Shown: positions 1 through 8,500, numbered from the stretch's first letter. The stretch: 64,000 nucleotides of DNA from a bacterium (GCA_021372575.1 JAJFUE010000060.1:45997-109996); one strand, 5' to 3'. Numbers and translations: made by a program. The notes: a model not told the origin generated them from the letters alone.

Positions 1-1
1 C

Positions 2-553
2 GCCCAGGTGGTTCGCCTGCTCAACAGCCCGTTCACCGACATGGTGCACAAGGCGTGCGAGATACCCGAGCGCGATTCGCTTCTGACCAGGTTTTTCATG
101 GACCCTTACCAGATGACATACCACACGATCGACCTGGCCAAACTGAAAGCATCGGCGTCCTCGGAACTGGACCGCTTCGATCGATTCTATGGCGCGCTGT
201 TGAAAGAGGTTGAGCGCAACGAGCCCCCGGTGAACCACGATTCATCCGAGATGCCGTTCACGATTCGCTTTTTCGGCGCGAATTTCGATGAAGCCGATGT
301 GCGCACCGCCGTCAGTCTGACCAGTTTCAATCTCAACCTGGCCGGCCTTGACCGGGTCGCCGGACGCCAACCGGCCGCCGAGACCGACCCGTTCACGAAG
401 CAGCCGCTCAAGACGGTTCCCGTCGGAAACGAGCTCTGCATTTACAGCCTCGGCCCCGACCGCGCCGACCAGTTCGGTGTCGTCTCCTACGACCCGACCA
501 ACGGCACGTTCAGCTCTGGAGATATTGTCCTGCGCGTCCCCCGCCGCGAGTAG
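2..553 (+). CDS. C-terminal part of an unknown protein (cut by window edge)
   Basis: The reading frame is open to the left edge of the window, so only the last 183 or so residues are visible. The final 55 residues contain D-P-F-T-K-Q-P-L-K, then a short strand ending Y-S-L-G-P-D, and then G-D-I-V-L-R-V-P. That pattern (DPF-G-PL, YS-GP-, D-IV-RVP) is one I recognise as a C-terminal module of uncharacterised, often exported, proteins in planctomycete-like genomes. The rest is helical and Asp/Glu-rich with no motif I can name. The 3' end, including the last codons and the stop, is repeated in a 112-base tandem duplication. Function is unknown. Confidence 0.6.
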   Translation, partial: AQVVRLLNSPFTDMVHKACEIPERDSLLTRFFMDPYQMTYHTIDLAKLKASASSELDRFDRFYGALLKEVERNEPPVNHDSSEMPFTIRFFGANFDEADVRTAVSLTSFNLNLAGLDRVAGRQPAAETDPFTKQPLKTVPVGNELCIYSLGPDRADQFGVVSYDPTNGTFSSGDIVLRVPRRE

Positions 554-737
554 CCGGCCGGGAGGGTAGGTCGGCTCTACGAGCCGACTCCGGACCAGAG
601 TCGGGTCGCAGACCCGACCTACCCCGACCGGCGACATTGTCCTGCGCGTTGCCCGCCGCGAGTAGTTGGCCGGGAGGGTAGGTCGGCTCTATGAGCCGAC
701 TCCGGACCAGAGTCGGGTCAGAGACCCGACCTACCCT
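521..737. repeat. 112-base tandem duplication containing a branched palindrome
   Basis: Two near-identical 112-base units lie side by side (521-632 and 633-737). Each holds the last codons and TAG stop of the upstream gene, followed by a palindromic element of about 58 bases (566-623 and 678-735). The element runs GTAGGTCGGCTC...GAGCCGAC...GTCGGGTC...GACCCGACCTAC: two hairpins enclosed by outer complementary ends. Shorter forms of the same palindrome occur at 7716, 26542 and 59395. Confidence 0.85.
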
Positions 738-854
738 CTTTTTCCCCTCTCTTGCCCCGGGGTTCCCACTGGCATGTCCCCTCGCGATTGGCTAGAATGG
801 GCCTGTGTGGGTTGAGTCAACCGGCGCCGGCGCGGCATGCGGCGCGAAGGGTGA
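554..854. other. Gene-free interval before purF
   Basis: This interval of about 300 bases is filled mainly by the duplicated palindromes described at 521-737. The remaining 110 bases before purF show no ORF with coding character and no clear promoter. The palindromes could end transcription of the upstream gene, but no run of T follows them. Confidence 0.5.
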
Positions 855-2291
855 ATGCAGTTGAGTTACCAGGAAATTCTCCGCCCGGAAATTCCCCGTG
901 AAGAATGCGGCATCGTCGGCGTCTATGGCCACCCCGAAGCCGCCAAAATGGCCTACCTCGGGCTTTACGCGCTGCAGCACCGCGGCCAGGAGAGCGCCGG
1001 CATCGTCGCCAGCGACGGCGAAAAGCTTCGCATCTACAAGAACAAGGGGCTCGTCAGCGAGGTCTTCAGCCCGCGCGAGCGCCTCGACGAGCTCAAGGGC
1101 TCGATGGCGATCGGCCACGTGCGCTACTCGACGACCGGCTCCAACCGCATCGCCAACGCCCAGCCGCTTCTCGTCAATTACCGCGGCGGCTCGCTTGCCA
1201 TCGCGCACAACGGCAACCTGATCAACGCCGCCGAGCTGCGCTCCGAACTCGAAGGCCGCGGCGCGATCTTCCAGGGCACCGCCGACAGCGAAATCATCGT
1301 CCACCAGATCGCCCAGGCCGCCAGCGACGACTTCCTCGAGGGCCTCACGACATCGCTCTACCGCATGCGCGGCGCGTGGACGCTGCTGTTTCTGCGCGAG
1401 AAGCAGATGGACGCCGTCAAGGACCCGCGCGGCATCCGCCCCCTGTGCATCGGGACACTGGATGGGGCAACCGTGGTCGCCAGCGAATCGTGCGCGCTCG
1501 ACATCATGGGCGCCCAGCATCTGCGCGAGCTCAAGCCCGGCGAAATGATCATCGTCGGCGACGGCGGCGTGCGCCACGAGTTCCCGTTTCCGCCGGTCGA
1601 GGAACGGTTCTGCGTTTTCGAATACATCTACTATTCGCGCCCCGACTCGGTCATGCACGGCAAGTCGGTCTATCAGATCCGGCTCGCGCTCGGCGAGCGG
1701 CTCGCGCAGGAGCAGCCCGCCCCCGCCGACCTCGTCATCCCGACGCCCGACTCCTCCAACGCGGCCGCGATCGGTTACGCGAAGGCCGCCGGCCTGCCGT
1801 TCCACCTCGGCCTCATCCGTTCGCACTACATCGGCCGCACGTTCATCGAGCCCGACCAGGGCATCCGCAACTTCGGCGCGAAACTCAAATACAGCCCCGT
1901 CGCCTCGCTCCTCGAAGGCAAGTCCGTCGTGGTCGTGGATGACTCGATCGTCCGCGGCACGACGTCCGTCAAGATCGTCGAGATGCTTCGCCGCGCCGGC
2001 GCGCGCCAGGTGCACCTGCGCATTAGCGCACCGCCGTGGAAGCACCCGTGCTTCTACGGCATCGACACGCCGACCGAACAAGAGCTGATCGCCAACCAGC
2101 TCACGCACGACGAGATGACGAAGCACTTCGGCTGCGACACGCTCGGGTTCCTGTCGCTCGAGGGGCTCATGCAGGTCGTGCCGCGCACGCAGACGTTCTG
2201 CACGGCGTGCTTCAACGGCGACTACCCGGCCGGCAAGCCGGTTCATTTCACCAAGAACATCATGGAACAGACAGCGGCGGCCAAGCGCTGA
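855..2291 (+). CDS. purF: Amidophosphoribosyltransferase (glutamine PRPP amidotransferase)
   Basis: PurF catalyses the first committed step of purine synthesis: PRPP plus glutamine gives 5-phosphoribosylamine. The 478-residue length is normal. An N-terminal glutamine amidotransferase class II domain starts at the catalytic Cys18 in E-E-C-G-I-V-G-V-Y-G-H, so a 17-residue propeptide would be removed. The PRPP-binding motif V-V-V-V-D-D-S-I-V-R-G-T-T is in the second half. Cys253, Cys399, Cys449 and Cys452 match the four cysteines of the Bacillus-type [4Fe-4S] enzymes (contexts C-V-F-E-Y, P-C-F-Y-G-I-D, C-T-A-C-F), so this is the oxygen-sensitive, self-processing type. AAGG lies just before the ATG. 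It stands alone without other pur genes. Confidence 0.96.
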   Translation: MQLSYQEILRPEIPREECGIVGVYGHPEAAKMAYLGLYALQHRGQESAGIVASDGEKLRIYKNKGLVSEVFSPRERLDELKGSMAIGHVRYSTTGSNRIANAQPLLVNYRGGSLAIAHNGNLINAAELRSELEGRGAIFQGTADSEIIVHQIAQAASDDFLEGLTTSLYRMRGAWTLLFLREKQMDAVKDPRGIRPLCIGTLDGATVVASESCALDIMGAQHLRELKPGEMIIVGDGGVRHEFPFPPVEERFCVFEYIYYSRPDSVMHGKSVYQIRLALGERLAQEQPAPADLVIPTPDSSNAAAIGYAKAAGLPFHLGLIRSHYIGRTFIEPDQGIRNFGAKLKYSPVASLLEGKSVVVVDDSIVRGTTSVKIVEMLRRAGARQVHLRISAPPWKHPCFYGIDTPTEQELIANQLTHDEMTKHFGCDTLGFLSLEGLMQVVPRTQTFCTACFNGDYPAGKPVHFTKNIMEQTAAAKR

Positions 2292-2303
2292 GTGGTTGCA
2301 TGA

Positions 2304-2340
2304 AATACGACCTATACGACCTATAGGACCTATGTGACCC
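2304..2340. repeat. Nonamer tandem array abutting a start codon
   Basis: About four degenerate copies of a 9-base unit (consensus near ACGACCTAT / AGGACCTAT) fill the gap between purF and the next gene. The last partial unit, GTGACCC, is directly followed by the ATG at 2341. The same family (TATGGGTCC or its complement) recurs at 26051, 29555, 39067, 42931 and 43484. Confidence 0.8.
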
Positions 2341-3291
2341 ATGTCGATTGACGGCACCCTCAACGACCAACTCGCCGCCACGCGTGCGCAGGTTCGCGAT
2401 TTCGAGAAGCTCGAGGGCCGCCTTGCAGCGGCCAGGGCCGAAGCCGCCGACCAGCGCAACCGGCTGTCGTTCCTTGAAGCCCGCCTGGCCCGCGAGGAAC
2501 GCGACGTGCGCCGCTTCGAGTCGATGTCGCTCGTTGCGGTGCTCCACTATTTCCTCGGCGATATCGAGCAACGCACCCGTCGCGAGAAACAGGAAGCTGC
2601 CGCCGCCGCGCTCAAATGCACCGAATGCCGGGCCTCGCTCGTCAAGGTCGAGCAGGAAATCGCCGAGCTCGAAAAGCAGCGCGAGAGTTTCGCCGACCCG
2701 CGCAGCCACTGGAACGAGCTGATGCAGCAAAAGGAATCCGCCATCCGCCTCGCCGGCGACGAAAATGCGCGCAGGATTTATGATATCGAGCAGTCGATGG
2801 CCGACGCGAAGTCGGACATGAAAGAGCTGGCCGAGGCCATTTTCGCCGGCAACGAGGCCAGGTCGCGCGTCGATTCGGCCTATGACCATCTCGAAACGGC
2901 GCGCGGCTGGGGCACGTTCGACATGCTCGGCGGCGGCCTGATGACAACCGCCATCAAGCACGCCCGCATCGACCAGGCGCGCCAGGAAGTCCACCGCGCG
3001 CAGCAGGCCCTGGCGCGCTTCAATCGTGAACTGACCGACGTCAAGGCGCGCCTCGACGCCGACGGCTCGCTCGAGATCGGCGGCCTCGCCACGTTCGCCG
3101 ACTACTTCTTCGACGGCCTCATCGCCGACTGGATCGTGCAGTCCAGGATCAACCGCTCGCTTGCGGCGGTCGGCGACCTGCGCGACAAAATCCGCGTCCT
3201 CCTCGAGCGCCTCGACCGCCGCCGCGAAGCCGCCCGCCGCGCCCTCGACCGCCTCAAAGAAGAAAAACTCCGCGTCATCGAAACGGCATGA
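2341..3291 (+). CDS. Coiled-coil protein of unknown function
   Basis: A 316-residue, Arg/Glu/Ala-rich protein. Long helical, probably coiled-coil stretches (about 10-70, 90-180 and 200-235) bracket a conserved-looking core with G-W-G-T-F-D-M-L-G-G-G near 192-202. A Cys pair (C-T-E-C) lies near residue 93. There is no signal peptide or membrane segment. I recall similar G-W-G-T-x-D-x-L-G-G-G coiled-coil hypothetical proteins in other bacteria but no assigned function. The ATG lies at the end of a nonamer array with no recognisable ribosome binding site, so it may be translated from read-through of purF 49 bases upstream. Confidence 0.75.
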   Translation: MSIDGTLNDQLAATRAQVRDFEKLEGRLAAARAEAADQRNRLSFLEARLAREERDVRRFESMSLVAVLHYFLGDIEQRTRREKQEAAAAALKCTECRASLVKVEQEIAELEKQRESFADPRSHWNELMQQKESAIRLAGDENARRIYDIEQSMADAKSDMKELAEAIFAGNEARSRVDSAYDHLETARGWGTFDMLGGGLMTTAIKHARIDQARQEVHRAQQALARFNRELTDVKARLDADGSLEIGGLATFADYFFDGLIADWIVQSRINRSLAAVGDLRDKIRVLLERLDRRREAARRALDRLKEEKLRVIETA

Positions 3292-3300
3292 GACATCGCA

Positions 3301-4254
3301 TCATCTATATAACAACCAGCTCCGCTTCACGGCATTGACGTCGTCATAGACCCAGATATCATTCAGAATGCCTGCCCCCGGGTCTTGCGATCCGCCAAGC
3401 ATGTAAATGCGACTGTGGAATAAAACGGTGGCGAAGTAAGAGCGCCATTTCCAACCGTAATTGTAGCCCATCAGCAACCAGTCATTCCCATCTGAAGACG
3501 CAATCATGTCCGGATTGTCGGTTTCGCTATATGGCGCCCACCCCCCGAACGCGATCAATTGATTATGCAGCGAAACAGCCCCAAATCCCGCCCGAAAATC
3601 CCATGGCTGAGTCTTGTGCCATTCCTGGCCATCAACGGAATAAAGATTAGGAAAGCCTGGAATCCCGCCGAGTAACCATAAATTCCCCTGGTGCACCAAA
3701 GCGACCAAACCGTAACAGCCCGATCCATACTGATCGGACCAGCCCGGGTTTTGAGTTTCGAGCGTCCAGCTCGTTCCGTTTGTGGAGCGCCATACATCGG
3801 AGAAGGCCGCGTTGGTTGATTTGCCGCCCGCAACCCACATGGCGCCGTTAAAAACAACGGCGCCGAATTCGGACCGCGGCGCCCATGCCGCGTGATTCGT
3901 GACGATGCTCCAGTCGACACCGTTCTCGGAGTTCCAAACGTCATTGAAATACGATGAGTTCGTCTCGCCGCCAAGGACCCAGAGCTTGTTATCAAAGGCC
4001 AGTGCCGCATGGCCCCACCGTGCCGGCCAACCTGCATTGGCAGTGGCTCGCGACCAGTTCGATGCATCGCCTGAGTACCACACGTCGGCAGTTGGGGGTC
4101 TGCCGCCAAGAACATAGATTTTATCTTGAAACACATCCGCCGCATGACCCGCGCGCGATGTCCAATGATCGTTCGCCAGAACCTGTTTCCAATCGGCGGC
4201 AAAAACAGGATGAATCACGAATGCAGCAATGAGAAAACCAATGATTCTTCTCAT
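3301..4254 (-). CDS. Exported Kelch-type beta-propeller protein with NxxRxWxxYR-like tail
   Basis: A signal peptide (M-R-R-I-I-G-F-L-I-A-A-F ... V-F-A then A-D-W) precedes about six repeats of 45-50 residues. Each carries hydrophobic-L-G-G followed by D-V-W-x-S-x-x-G-x-x-W, which is the Kelch/galactose-oxidase-type propeller pattern. I chose the ATG at 4254 because GGAA lies six bases upstream and the signal peptide starts there; longer upstream starts exist. The last residues, V-N-A-V-K-R-S-W-L-L-Y-R, match the ends of the proteins at 29778-31253 and 47093-50617. The gene looks more A+T-rich than purF. Role unknown; probably surface or periplasmic. Confidence 0.8.
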   Translation of the reverse strand: MRRIIGFLIAAFVIHPVFAADWKQVLANDHWTSRAGHAADVFQDKIYVLGGRPPTADVWYSGDASNWSRATANAGWPARWGHAALAFDNKLWVLGGETNSSYFNDVWNSENGVDWSIVTNHAAWAPRSEFGAVVFNGAMWVAGGKSTNAAFSDVWRSTNGTSWTLETQNPGWSDQYGSGCYGLVALVHQGNLWLLGGIPGFPNLYSVDGQEWHKTQPWDFRAGFGAVSLHNQLIAFGGWAPYSETDNPDMIASSDGNDWLLMGYNYGWKWRSYFATVLFHSRIYMLGGSQDPGAGILNDIWVYDDVNAVKRSWLLYR

Positions 4255-4479
4255 AATCATTTCCAGCGATTCATTCATCGCATGTTTGAACGGTGCCGTC
4301 GTCTTTTTGACCATGATCAATGCAATTTAGTTATCGTTTACTCGGGTGGCAAGAAGAAAAAAACCTGGCGGTCTATAAGCACGGCTCGGTTTATGTACTT
4401 GAAAATCGTTATTCATGAATAGAACAATACGGATTCGGGGTTCGCCCCGGTTGAGAACGACCCACGAATTGAGCCCACA

Positions 4480-5208
4480 ATGACCGACCATACTCCACCC
4501 ATCCGCACCGGGACGCTTTCGATCGTGATCCCGGTCTATAACGAAGCCGCCACGATCTCGACGATCGTCGAGGCCGTGCAGGCGGTTCAACTCGACGGCA
4601 TCAACAAGGAAATCGTGATCGTCAACGACTGCTCGAAGGACAACACCGGCCAGATCCTCGAGGAGCTCGCCAAGCGTTACGACAACGTGCGCGTTTTCCA
4701 TCACGCCGTCAACCAGGGCAAGGGCGCCGCCCTGCGCACCGGCTTCCAAAGCTGCACCGGCGATTGGGTGATCATTCAGGACGCCGACCTCGAATACGAC
4801 CCCAACGAATACCACATCCTTCTCGAGCCGATCCTCACCGGCAAGGCCGACGTGGTCTTCGGCTCGCGGTTCCTCGGCACCGGCGCGCACCGCGTCGTCT
4901 ATTACTGGCACTCGATCGGCAACCAGTTCCTCACGACGCTCTCCAACATGTTCACAAACATCAACCTGACCGACATGGAGACGTGCTACAAGCTGTTCCG
5001 CCGCGAGATCATCGGCAAGATCCGGATCGAGGAGAACCGCTTCGGCTTCGAGCCCGAGATCACGGCCAAGGTCGCGCGCCTGCATTGCCGCATCTACGAA
5101 GTCGGCATCTCCTACTACGGCCGCACCTACGAAGAGGGCAAAAAGATCGGCTGGCGCGACGGCGTCCGCGCGATTTTGTGCATCCTCAAATACAACCTGT
5201 TCCGGTGA
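4480..5208 (+). CDS. Family 2 glycosyltransferase (polyprenyl-phosphate hexose synthase type)
   Basis: A 242-residue cytosolic GT-A enzyme. The N-terminal strand [11 protein letters not shown], the segment [10 protein letters not shown] and the metal-binding D-A-D at residues 101-103 are all present, as is G-S-R-F-L-G. This pattern fits the dolichyl/undecaprenyl-phosphate mannose or glucose synthase group (DPM1/ArnC-like), which loads a sugar onto a lipid carrier. There is no C-terminal membrane segment. It lies upstream of flagellin and near a PMT-like membrane transferase (8498-11110), so it could make the lipid-linked donor for that enzyme; that link is inference. Confidence 0.88.
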   Translation: MTDHTPPIRTGTLSIVIPVYNEAATISTIVEAVQAVQLDGINKEIVIVNDCSKDNTGQILEELAKRYDNVRVFHHAVNQGKGAALRTGFQSCTGDWVIIQDADLEYDPNEYHILLEPILTGKADVVFGSRFLGTGAHRVVYYWHSIGNQFLTTLSNMFTNINLTDMETCYKLFRREIIGKIRIEENRFGFEPEITAKVARLHCRIYEVGISYYGRTYEEGKKIGWRDGVRAILCILKYNLFR

Positions 5209-5217
5209 GGCGATCGG

Positions 5218-5244
5218 TAGGCCGCTTCGGCTCGAAGCGGCATC
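5218..5244. repeat. REP-like palindrome, GCCGCTTCGG-CTCGAAGCGGC family
   Basis: An interrupted palindrome starting 10 bases after the GT2 stop: GTAGGCCGCTTCGG then CTCGAAGCGGCATC. Related copies lie at 11297, 31279, 34858 and 56747, usually with GTAGG or CCTAC at one end. Confidence 0.75.
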
Positions 5245-5261
5245 TTCTCCGCGCTATCTTT

Positions 5262-5287
5262 CGTGCTCGTACTCGTAATCGTAATCG
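5262..5287 (+). repeat. Hexamer array (GTGCTC)n(GTAATC)n, copy 1
   Basis: Short copy: GTGCTC, GTACTC, then two GTAATC units. It belongs to the seven-copy family whose longest members are at 7750, 20551 and 26219. Confidence 0.8.
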
Positions 5288-5338
5288 AACCACCTTCCGC
5301 ATACGATAACCTACCGAATGCGCCGTCAGCTCCAAGCA

Positions 5339-5362
5339 GTAGCCCGAGCGTGAGCGAGGGAC
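5339..5362 (+). repeat. Dispersed repeat GTAGCCCGAGCGTGAGCGAG
   Basis: A 24-base imperfect palindrome. Close copies are at 26630 (same strand, inside an ORF), about 43950 (opposite strand) and, truncated, at 55374. I recall similar sequences scattered in planctomycete-type genomes. Confidence 0.65.
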
Positions 5363-5406
5363 ACGCATCCGTTCCGCTGGTTACTACTAGGATTACATTT
5401 TATCCC

Positions 5407-5423
5407 AGCCCCGGCAGGGGCGG
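5407..5423 (+). repeat. Dispersed repeat AGCCCCGGCAGGGGCGG
   Basis: A small hairpin of the AGCCCCGGCAGGGGCGA family. Other copies lie at 11373-11466 and 11710-11762. Confidence 0.6.
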
Positions 5424-5654
5424 TTGCTTTCAGCCCGCCATGCCAATGGCGGGTTGCGAACGCACGACGATTCCGAGTCCCGTAGGGACGGATGATCGCC
5501 CGCGCATTCCGTCAATACTTTGGCGAACGTCCCCGCCGGCCACTTCATTTCAAAGCCAACGTCAATATTTAGACGCCACCCTAAAAGCCATCTTTGGCAC
5601 CTTTCGCGGGCTTAATCGGTCACTCGCCCACAACCTACAACACTGATTCCGTTT

Positions 5655-5692
5655 CGATTACGATTACGATTACGAGCACGAGCACGAGCACG
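5655..5692 (-). repeat. Hexamer array, copy 2, inverted
   Basis: Three GATTAC units followed by GAGCAC units, the reverse complement of copy 1. Copies 1 and 2 therefore flank 5288-5654 as inverted repeats. The array ends about 20 bases before the flagellin promoter. Confidence 0.8.
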
Positions 5693-5712
5693 ATTTTTTG
5701 CGTTTCGTGCGC

Positions 5713-5728
5713 TTGGCACACCCATTGC
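5713..5728 (+). promoter_or_regulatory. Sigma-54-type -24/-12 promoter of flagellin
   Basis: TTGGCAC at 5713-5719, five bases, then TTGC at 5725-5728. This matches the consensus TTGGCAC-N5-TTGC with correct GG-to-GC spacing. Transcription would start near 5740, leaving a leader of about 44 bases before the flagellin ATG at 5784. It implies RpoN plus an activator, as in several polar flagellar systems. Confidence 0.7.
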
Positions 5729-5783
5729 CTTCTTTCATGCCACGGCAGTGGTCGTGAATTTTTGACAGAGGACACCACGGCGG

Positions 5784-7217
5784 ATGTCGATCAAGATCAA
5801 CCAGAACATTTTCAGCCTGCTCGTCCGGCGCAACCTTGAGAAATCCACCGACAAGCTCGAGACCTCCTACGAGCGCCTTTCCTCCGGCACGCGCCTGAGC
5901 CGTTCGGCCGACGACCCGGCCGCCATGGCCATGAGCGAACAGGTCCGCTTCCAGATCCGCGGCCTGCGCCAGAACCAGGAAAACGTCAGCGGCTCGATCA
6001 GCCTCCTCGGCACGGCCGAAAGCCAGGTCTCGGGCATGGTCGAAACCCTCCAGCGCCTGCGCGAACTCGCGATCCAAGGCGCCAGCGACACGCTTAACGC
6101 GCAAAACCGCGTCGCGATCCAGCAGGAAATCGACCAACTCGTCGCCGACCTCGAAAACACCGCCGCCAACTCGCAGTTCGCCGGCCGCCACCTCTTTAAC
6201 GGCTCGTTTACCGACGTGGGCATCCAGGTCGGCACCGGCAGCGGCGACACGATCCGCCTCAGTTTCAACGACTTCCGCACGGCAAGCCTCGGCTCGTCGA
6301 GCCAGATCACCTCGGCCAATCCAGTCGGCACGACGGCCATCACCACCGGCGCCCTGACGATCAACGGCACGGCCGTGCCCGTTTCGACTTCCGACGGCAT
6401 CTCGACCGCGAACGCCGACGCCTCGGCGATCGCCAAGGCCACCGCGATCAACTCGATCGAGGCGCGCACCGGCGTTCACGCCGAAGTGCAGGCCACGACC
6501 CGCTCCGGCGGCTCGGCGATCCAGTCGGTCAACCTCGACGGCGTCTCGCGCTGCCTGTGGATCAACGGTGTCGCGATGCATCCGGTGTCGGTCCAATCGG
6601 GCGACTCCACGCAGGCGCTCGTTCTTCGCATCAACGCTTCCACGAACCAGACCGGGGTCACCGCCAGCATCGATTCGGCCGGTAAGCTTCAGCTCGAGGC
6701 CGCCGACGGCCGCAACATCCAGATCAAAACGCAGGGTTCCGTGGCCGACGAACTCGGCCTTTCCTCCACTGACGGCGACATCGACGAAGTCGTCACCGGC
6801 AAGATCACGCTCAGCTCGAGCCGTTCGTTCACCTACAACGACACGGCCGGCGTGCTCGGGATGGCATCGGCCAGCATGCAGGTCACGGCCGATCCGTCGA
6901 GCGCGATCGCCCACATCAACGTCATCAGCACCGCCGACGCGAACAACGCACTGCTCAGCATCGACACGGCGCTTGAGCAGCTCAGCGATTGCCGCTCGCG
7001 GATCGGCGCCGTGCAGAACCGGCTCGAGACGCTCACGACCGCCCTGGCCACCCAGGTGCAGGACCTGACCTCGACCGACTCGCGCATCCGCGACACCGAT
7101 TTCGCGCTCGAGACGACGCAGCTGACGCAGGCGCAGATCCTGCAGGAGGCCGCCACGGCGATCCTCTCGCAGGCCAACACCGCCCCGCGGCGCGCGCTTG
7201 AGCTCTTGCAGCAATGA
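5784..7217 (+). CDS. fliC: Flagellin
   Basis: The structural subunit of the flagellar filament, 477 residues. The N-terminal D0/D1 region (residues 1-140; S-S-G-x-R-L-S-R-S-A-D-D-P-A, then R-x-R-E-L-A-I-Q-G-A-S-D) and the C-terminal D1/D0 region (S-R-I-R-D-T-D-F-A, ending L-S-Q-A-N ... L-E-L-L-Q-Q) are both intact. The middle 200 residues are Thr/Ser/Gly-rich and carry two I-N-G-centred segments like flagellin hook-IN motifs (L-T-I-N-G-T near 192 and L-W-I-N-G-V near 255). There is no signal peptide, as expected for type III export. Regulation is probably through the sigma-54 promoter 56-70 bases upstream. Confidence 0.96.
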   Translation: MSIKINQNIFSLLVRRNLEKSTDKLETSYERLSSGTRLSRSADDPAAMAMSEQVRFQIRGLRQNQENVSGSISLLGTAESQVSGMVETLQRLRELAIQGASDTLNAQNRVAIQQEIDQLVADLENTAANSQFAGRHLFNGSFTDVGIQVGTGSGDTIRLSFNDFRTASLGSSSQITSANPVGTTAITTGALTINGTAVPVSTSDGISTANADASAIAKATAINSIEARTGVHAEVQATTRSGGSAIQSVNLDGVSRCLWINGVAMHPVSVQSGDSTQALVLRINASTNQTGVTASIDSAGKLQLEAADGRNIQIKTQGSVADELGLSSTDGDIDEVVTGKITLSSSRSFTYNDTAGVLGMASASMQVTADPSSAIAHINVISTADANNALLSIDTALEQLSDCRSRIGAVQNRLETLTTALATQVQDLTSTDSRIRDTDFALETTQLTQAQILQEAATAILSQANTAPRRALELLQQ

Positions 7218-7297
7218 CGCGCCGACGCCGGCGCCTCGAATCCCAAGTGTAGATGCCCCCAAGGCCAAAACCACTCACCCGCGAAAGGATGACGATC

Positions 7298-7711
7298 ATG
7301 GGAACCCCGCTCTCCAAGGCTTACCTGCTGACGAAAGTTCTGACCGCGTCGAAGGCCGAGGTCATCGTTTATCTCTACGAGGGGGCGATCGGTTACCTGC
7401 ATCGCGCCGTCGAGGCCCTGCGCGACGGCCGCCGCGGCGAGGCCGGCCAGGCCGTCGATCGCGCGATCCACATCATCATCGAGCTGAGCGGCAGCCTGAA
7501 TTACAACATCGGGGGCCAGATGGCGCTGCGCCTCGACAGCATTTACAACCACCTCATCGTGACGCTGACGCTGGCCATGTCGCGCGCCGACAGCGAAGGC
7601 ATCGAGTCCTGCGAGGGCATCCTCGTGATCCTGCACGGGGCCTGGCAGCAGGCCGCCGCCACGCACGAGCACAACGACACCGAAGAACACCAGCTGCGCA
7701 TTTCGGCGTAA
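7298..7711 (+). CDS. fliS: Flagellin export chaperone FliS
   Basis: FliS binds the C-terminal helix of flagellin and keeps it unpolymerised until export. The 137-residue all-helical protein starts K-A-Y-L-L-T-K-V-L-T-A-S-K-A-E-V-I-V-Y-L-Y-E-G-A, matching the family N-terminus, with L-N-Y-N-I-G-G in the middle. I chose the ATG at 7298, with AAAGGA eight bases upstream, rather than earlier in-frame codons. It lies 80 bases after flagellin, as is usual. Confidence 0.93.
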   Translation: MGTPLSKAYLLTKVLTASKAEVIVYLYEGAIGYLHRAVEALRDGRRGEAGQAVDRAIHIIIELSGSLNYNIGGQMALRLDSIYNHLIVTLTLAMSRADSEGIESCEGILVILHGAWQQAAATHEHNDTEEHQLRISA

Positions 7712-7749
7712 GTGACAGGTCGGGTCTCCGAGCCGATTCTTATATTCTT

Positions 7750-7789
7750 CGTGCTCGTGCTCGTGCTCGTGCTCGTAATCGTAATCGAT
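7750..7789 (+). repeat. Hexamer array, copy 3
   Basis: Four GTGCTC units followed by two GTAATC units. It sits in the 188-base gap between fliS and the FliT-like gene, behind a degenerate GTCGGGTC-type palindrome at 7716-7739. Confidence 0.85.
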
Positions 7790-7899
7790 CCCGACCGAAG
7801 GTTTATTCCCTTTCGCGCACGTGCATTTCTTATAGCACCCCTCACGCAAACGACTGTTCCGTTCGATGCGCGTATCAGATCTTCATCAGGACATGACCC

Positions 7900-8331
7900 A
7901 TGACGCCCAACGCCGAACAAGCCATCGCCTACCAGCTTCAGCAGGTCAAGGATCTCTACGCCGAGCTGTTCCTGCTTCTCGTGCAGTCGATCGCGGAGGA
8001 TCCGCTCGAGCAGGCCATCGGCGCGGTCGATACCTCGATTGAGCAGCTCATGCGCTCGATCGACTCGCACATGCAGGGATTGCGCGAGGCGATCGCCGAA
8101 GGCGCCCCGCTGGAGCCTTCGCTCAACAACGACGTCAAGCAGTTCGAAATTCAGCTGCGCATGGGCCTGGAAAAGATGGTCGAGGCGGTGCGCCGCCGCA
8201 GCGACGAACTCGCCGCCACGCGCGACCAGATCAAGCAGCGCCTGCAATCGGTGCAGCTCAAGGGCAAAGGCGCGAAAGGCTACCGCCGCCACGCCCCCGC
8301 AACCGCCCGCCTGATCGAAATCAGCCAATAA
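7900..8331 (+). CDS. Small helical protein, possibly a FliT/FlgN-like flagellar chaperone
   Basis: A 143-residue protein predicted to be mostly helical, without signal peptide or membrane segment. Sequence alone does not assign a family. The evidence for a flagellar role is position (directly after fliC-fliS, same strand), size, and a C-terminal K-G-Y-R-R end after long amphipathic helices, which is typical of FliT- or FlgN-type chaperones. It could instead be a FlaG-type or unrelated protein. Confidence 0.55.
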   Translation: MTPNAEQAIAYQLQQVKDLYAELFLLLVQSIAEDPLEQAIGAVDTSIEQLMRSIDSHMQGLREAIAEGAPLEPSLNNDVKQFEIQLRMGLEKMVEAVRRRSDELAATRDQIKQRLQSVQLKGKGAKGYRRHAPATARLIEISQ

Positions 8332-8415
8332 CTCGCTTCATCTCGAAACGATATGGAAAACCGAGCTTCAGTGATGATCCGCAAATTTCGTTAGAAACCA
8401 TTCCGCTGTTTCTAT

Positions 8416-8500
8416 ATTCATTTCTCATTTCTCATTCAATTCTCTCTGCCACTCCGCCCATCTCTGCTTCTCTGCGACAAAACTCAGGACTCAGGACTCA
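8416..8500. repeat. Compound heptamer arrays TTTCTCA, TCTCTGC and TCAGGAC
   Basis: Three short arrays follow each other: two to three TTTCTCA-like units, then TCTCTGC-like units, then TCAGGAC units. The last array runs into the stop codon of the minus-strand gene: the TGA at 8498-8500 is the reverse complement of TCA, the first bases of a unit. Confidence 0.75.

Larger units (their letters stand above)
5209..5783. other. 575-base gene-free interval upstream of flagellin
   Basis: No coding gene is visible. The interval holds, in order, a REP-like palindrome, a hexamer array, a GTAGCCCGAGCG-type dispersed repeat, a CCCCGGCAGGGG-type repeat followed by a small palindrome (CCCGCCA-TGGCGGG, about 5431-5453), a second hexamer array in inverted orientation, and the sigma-54-type promoter of the flagellin gene. 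Confidence 0.7.

Noticed and set aside
792..2459. A 555-codon open frame antisense to purF
   Set aside because: In G+C-rich genes the antisense frame opposite third codon positions is often open. purF on the other strand has all family motifs, and the antisense product is low-complexity with no motif.
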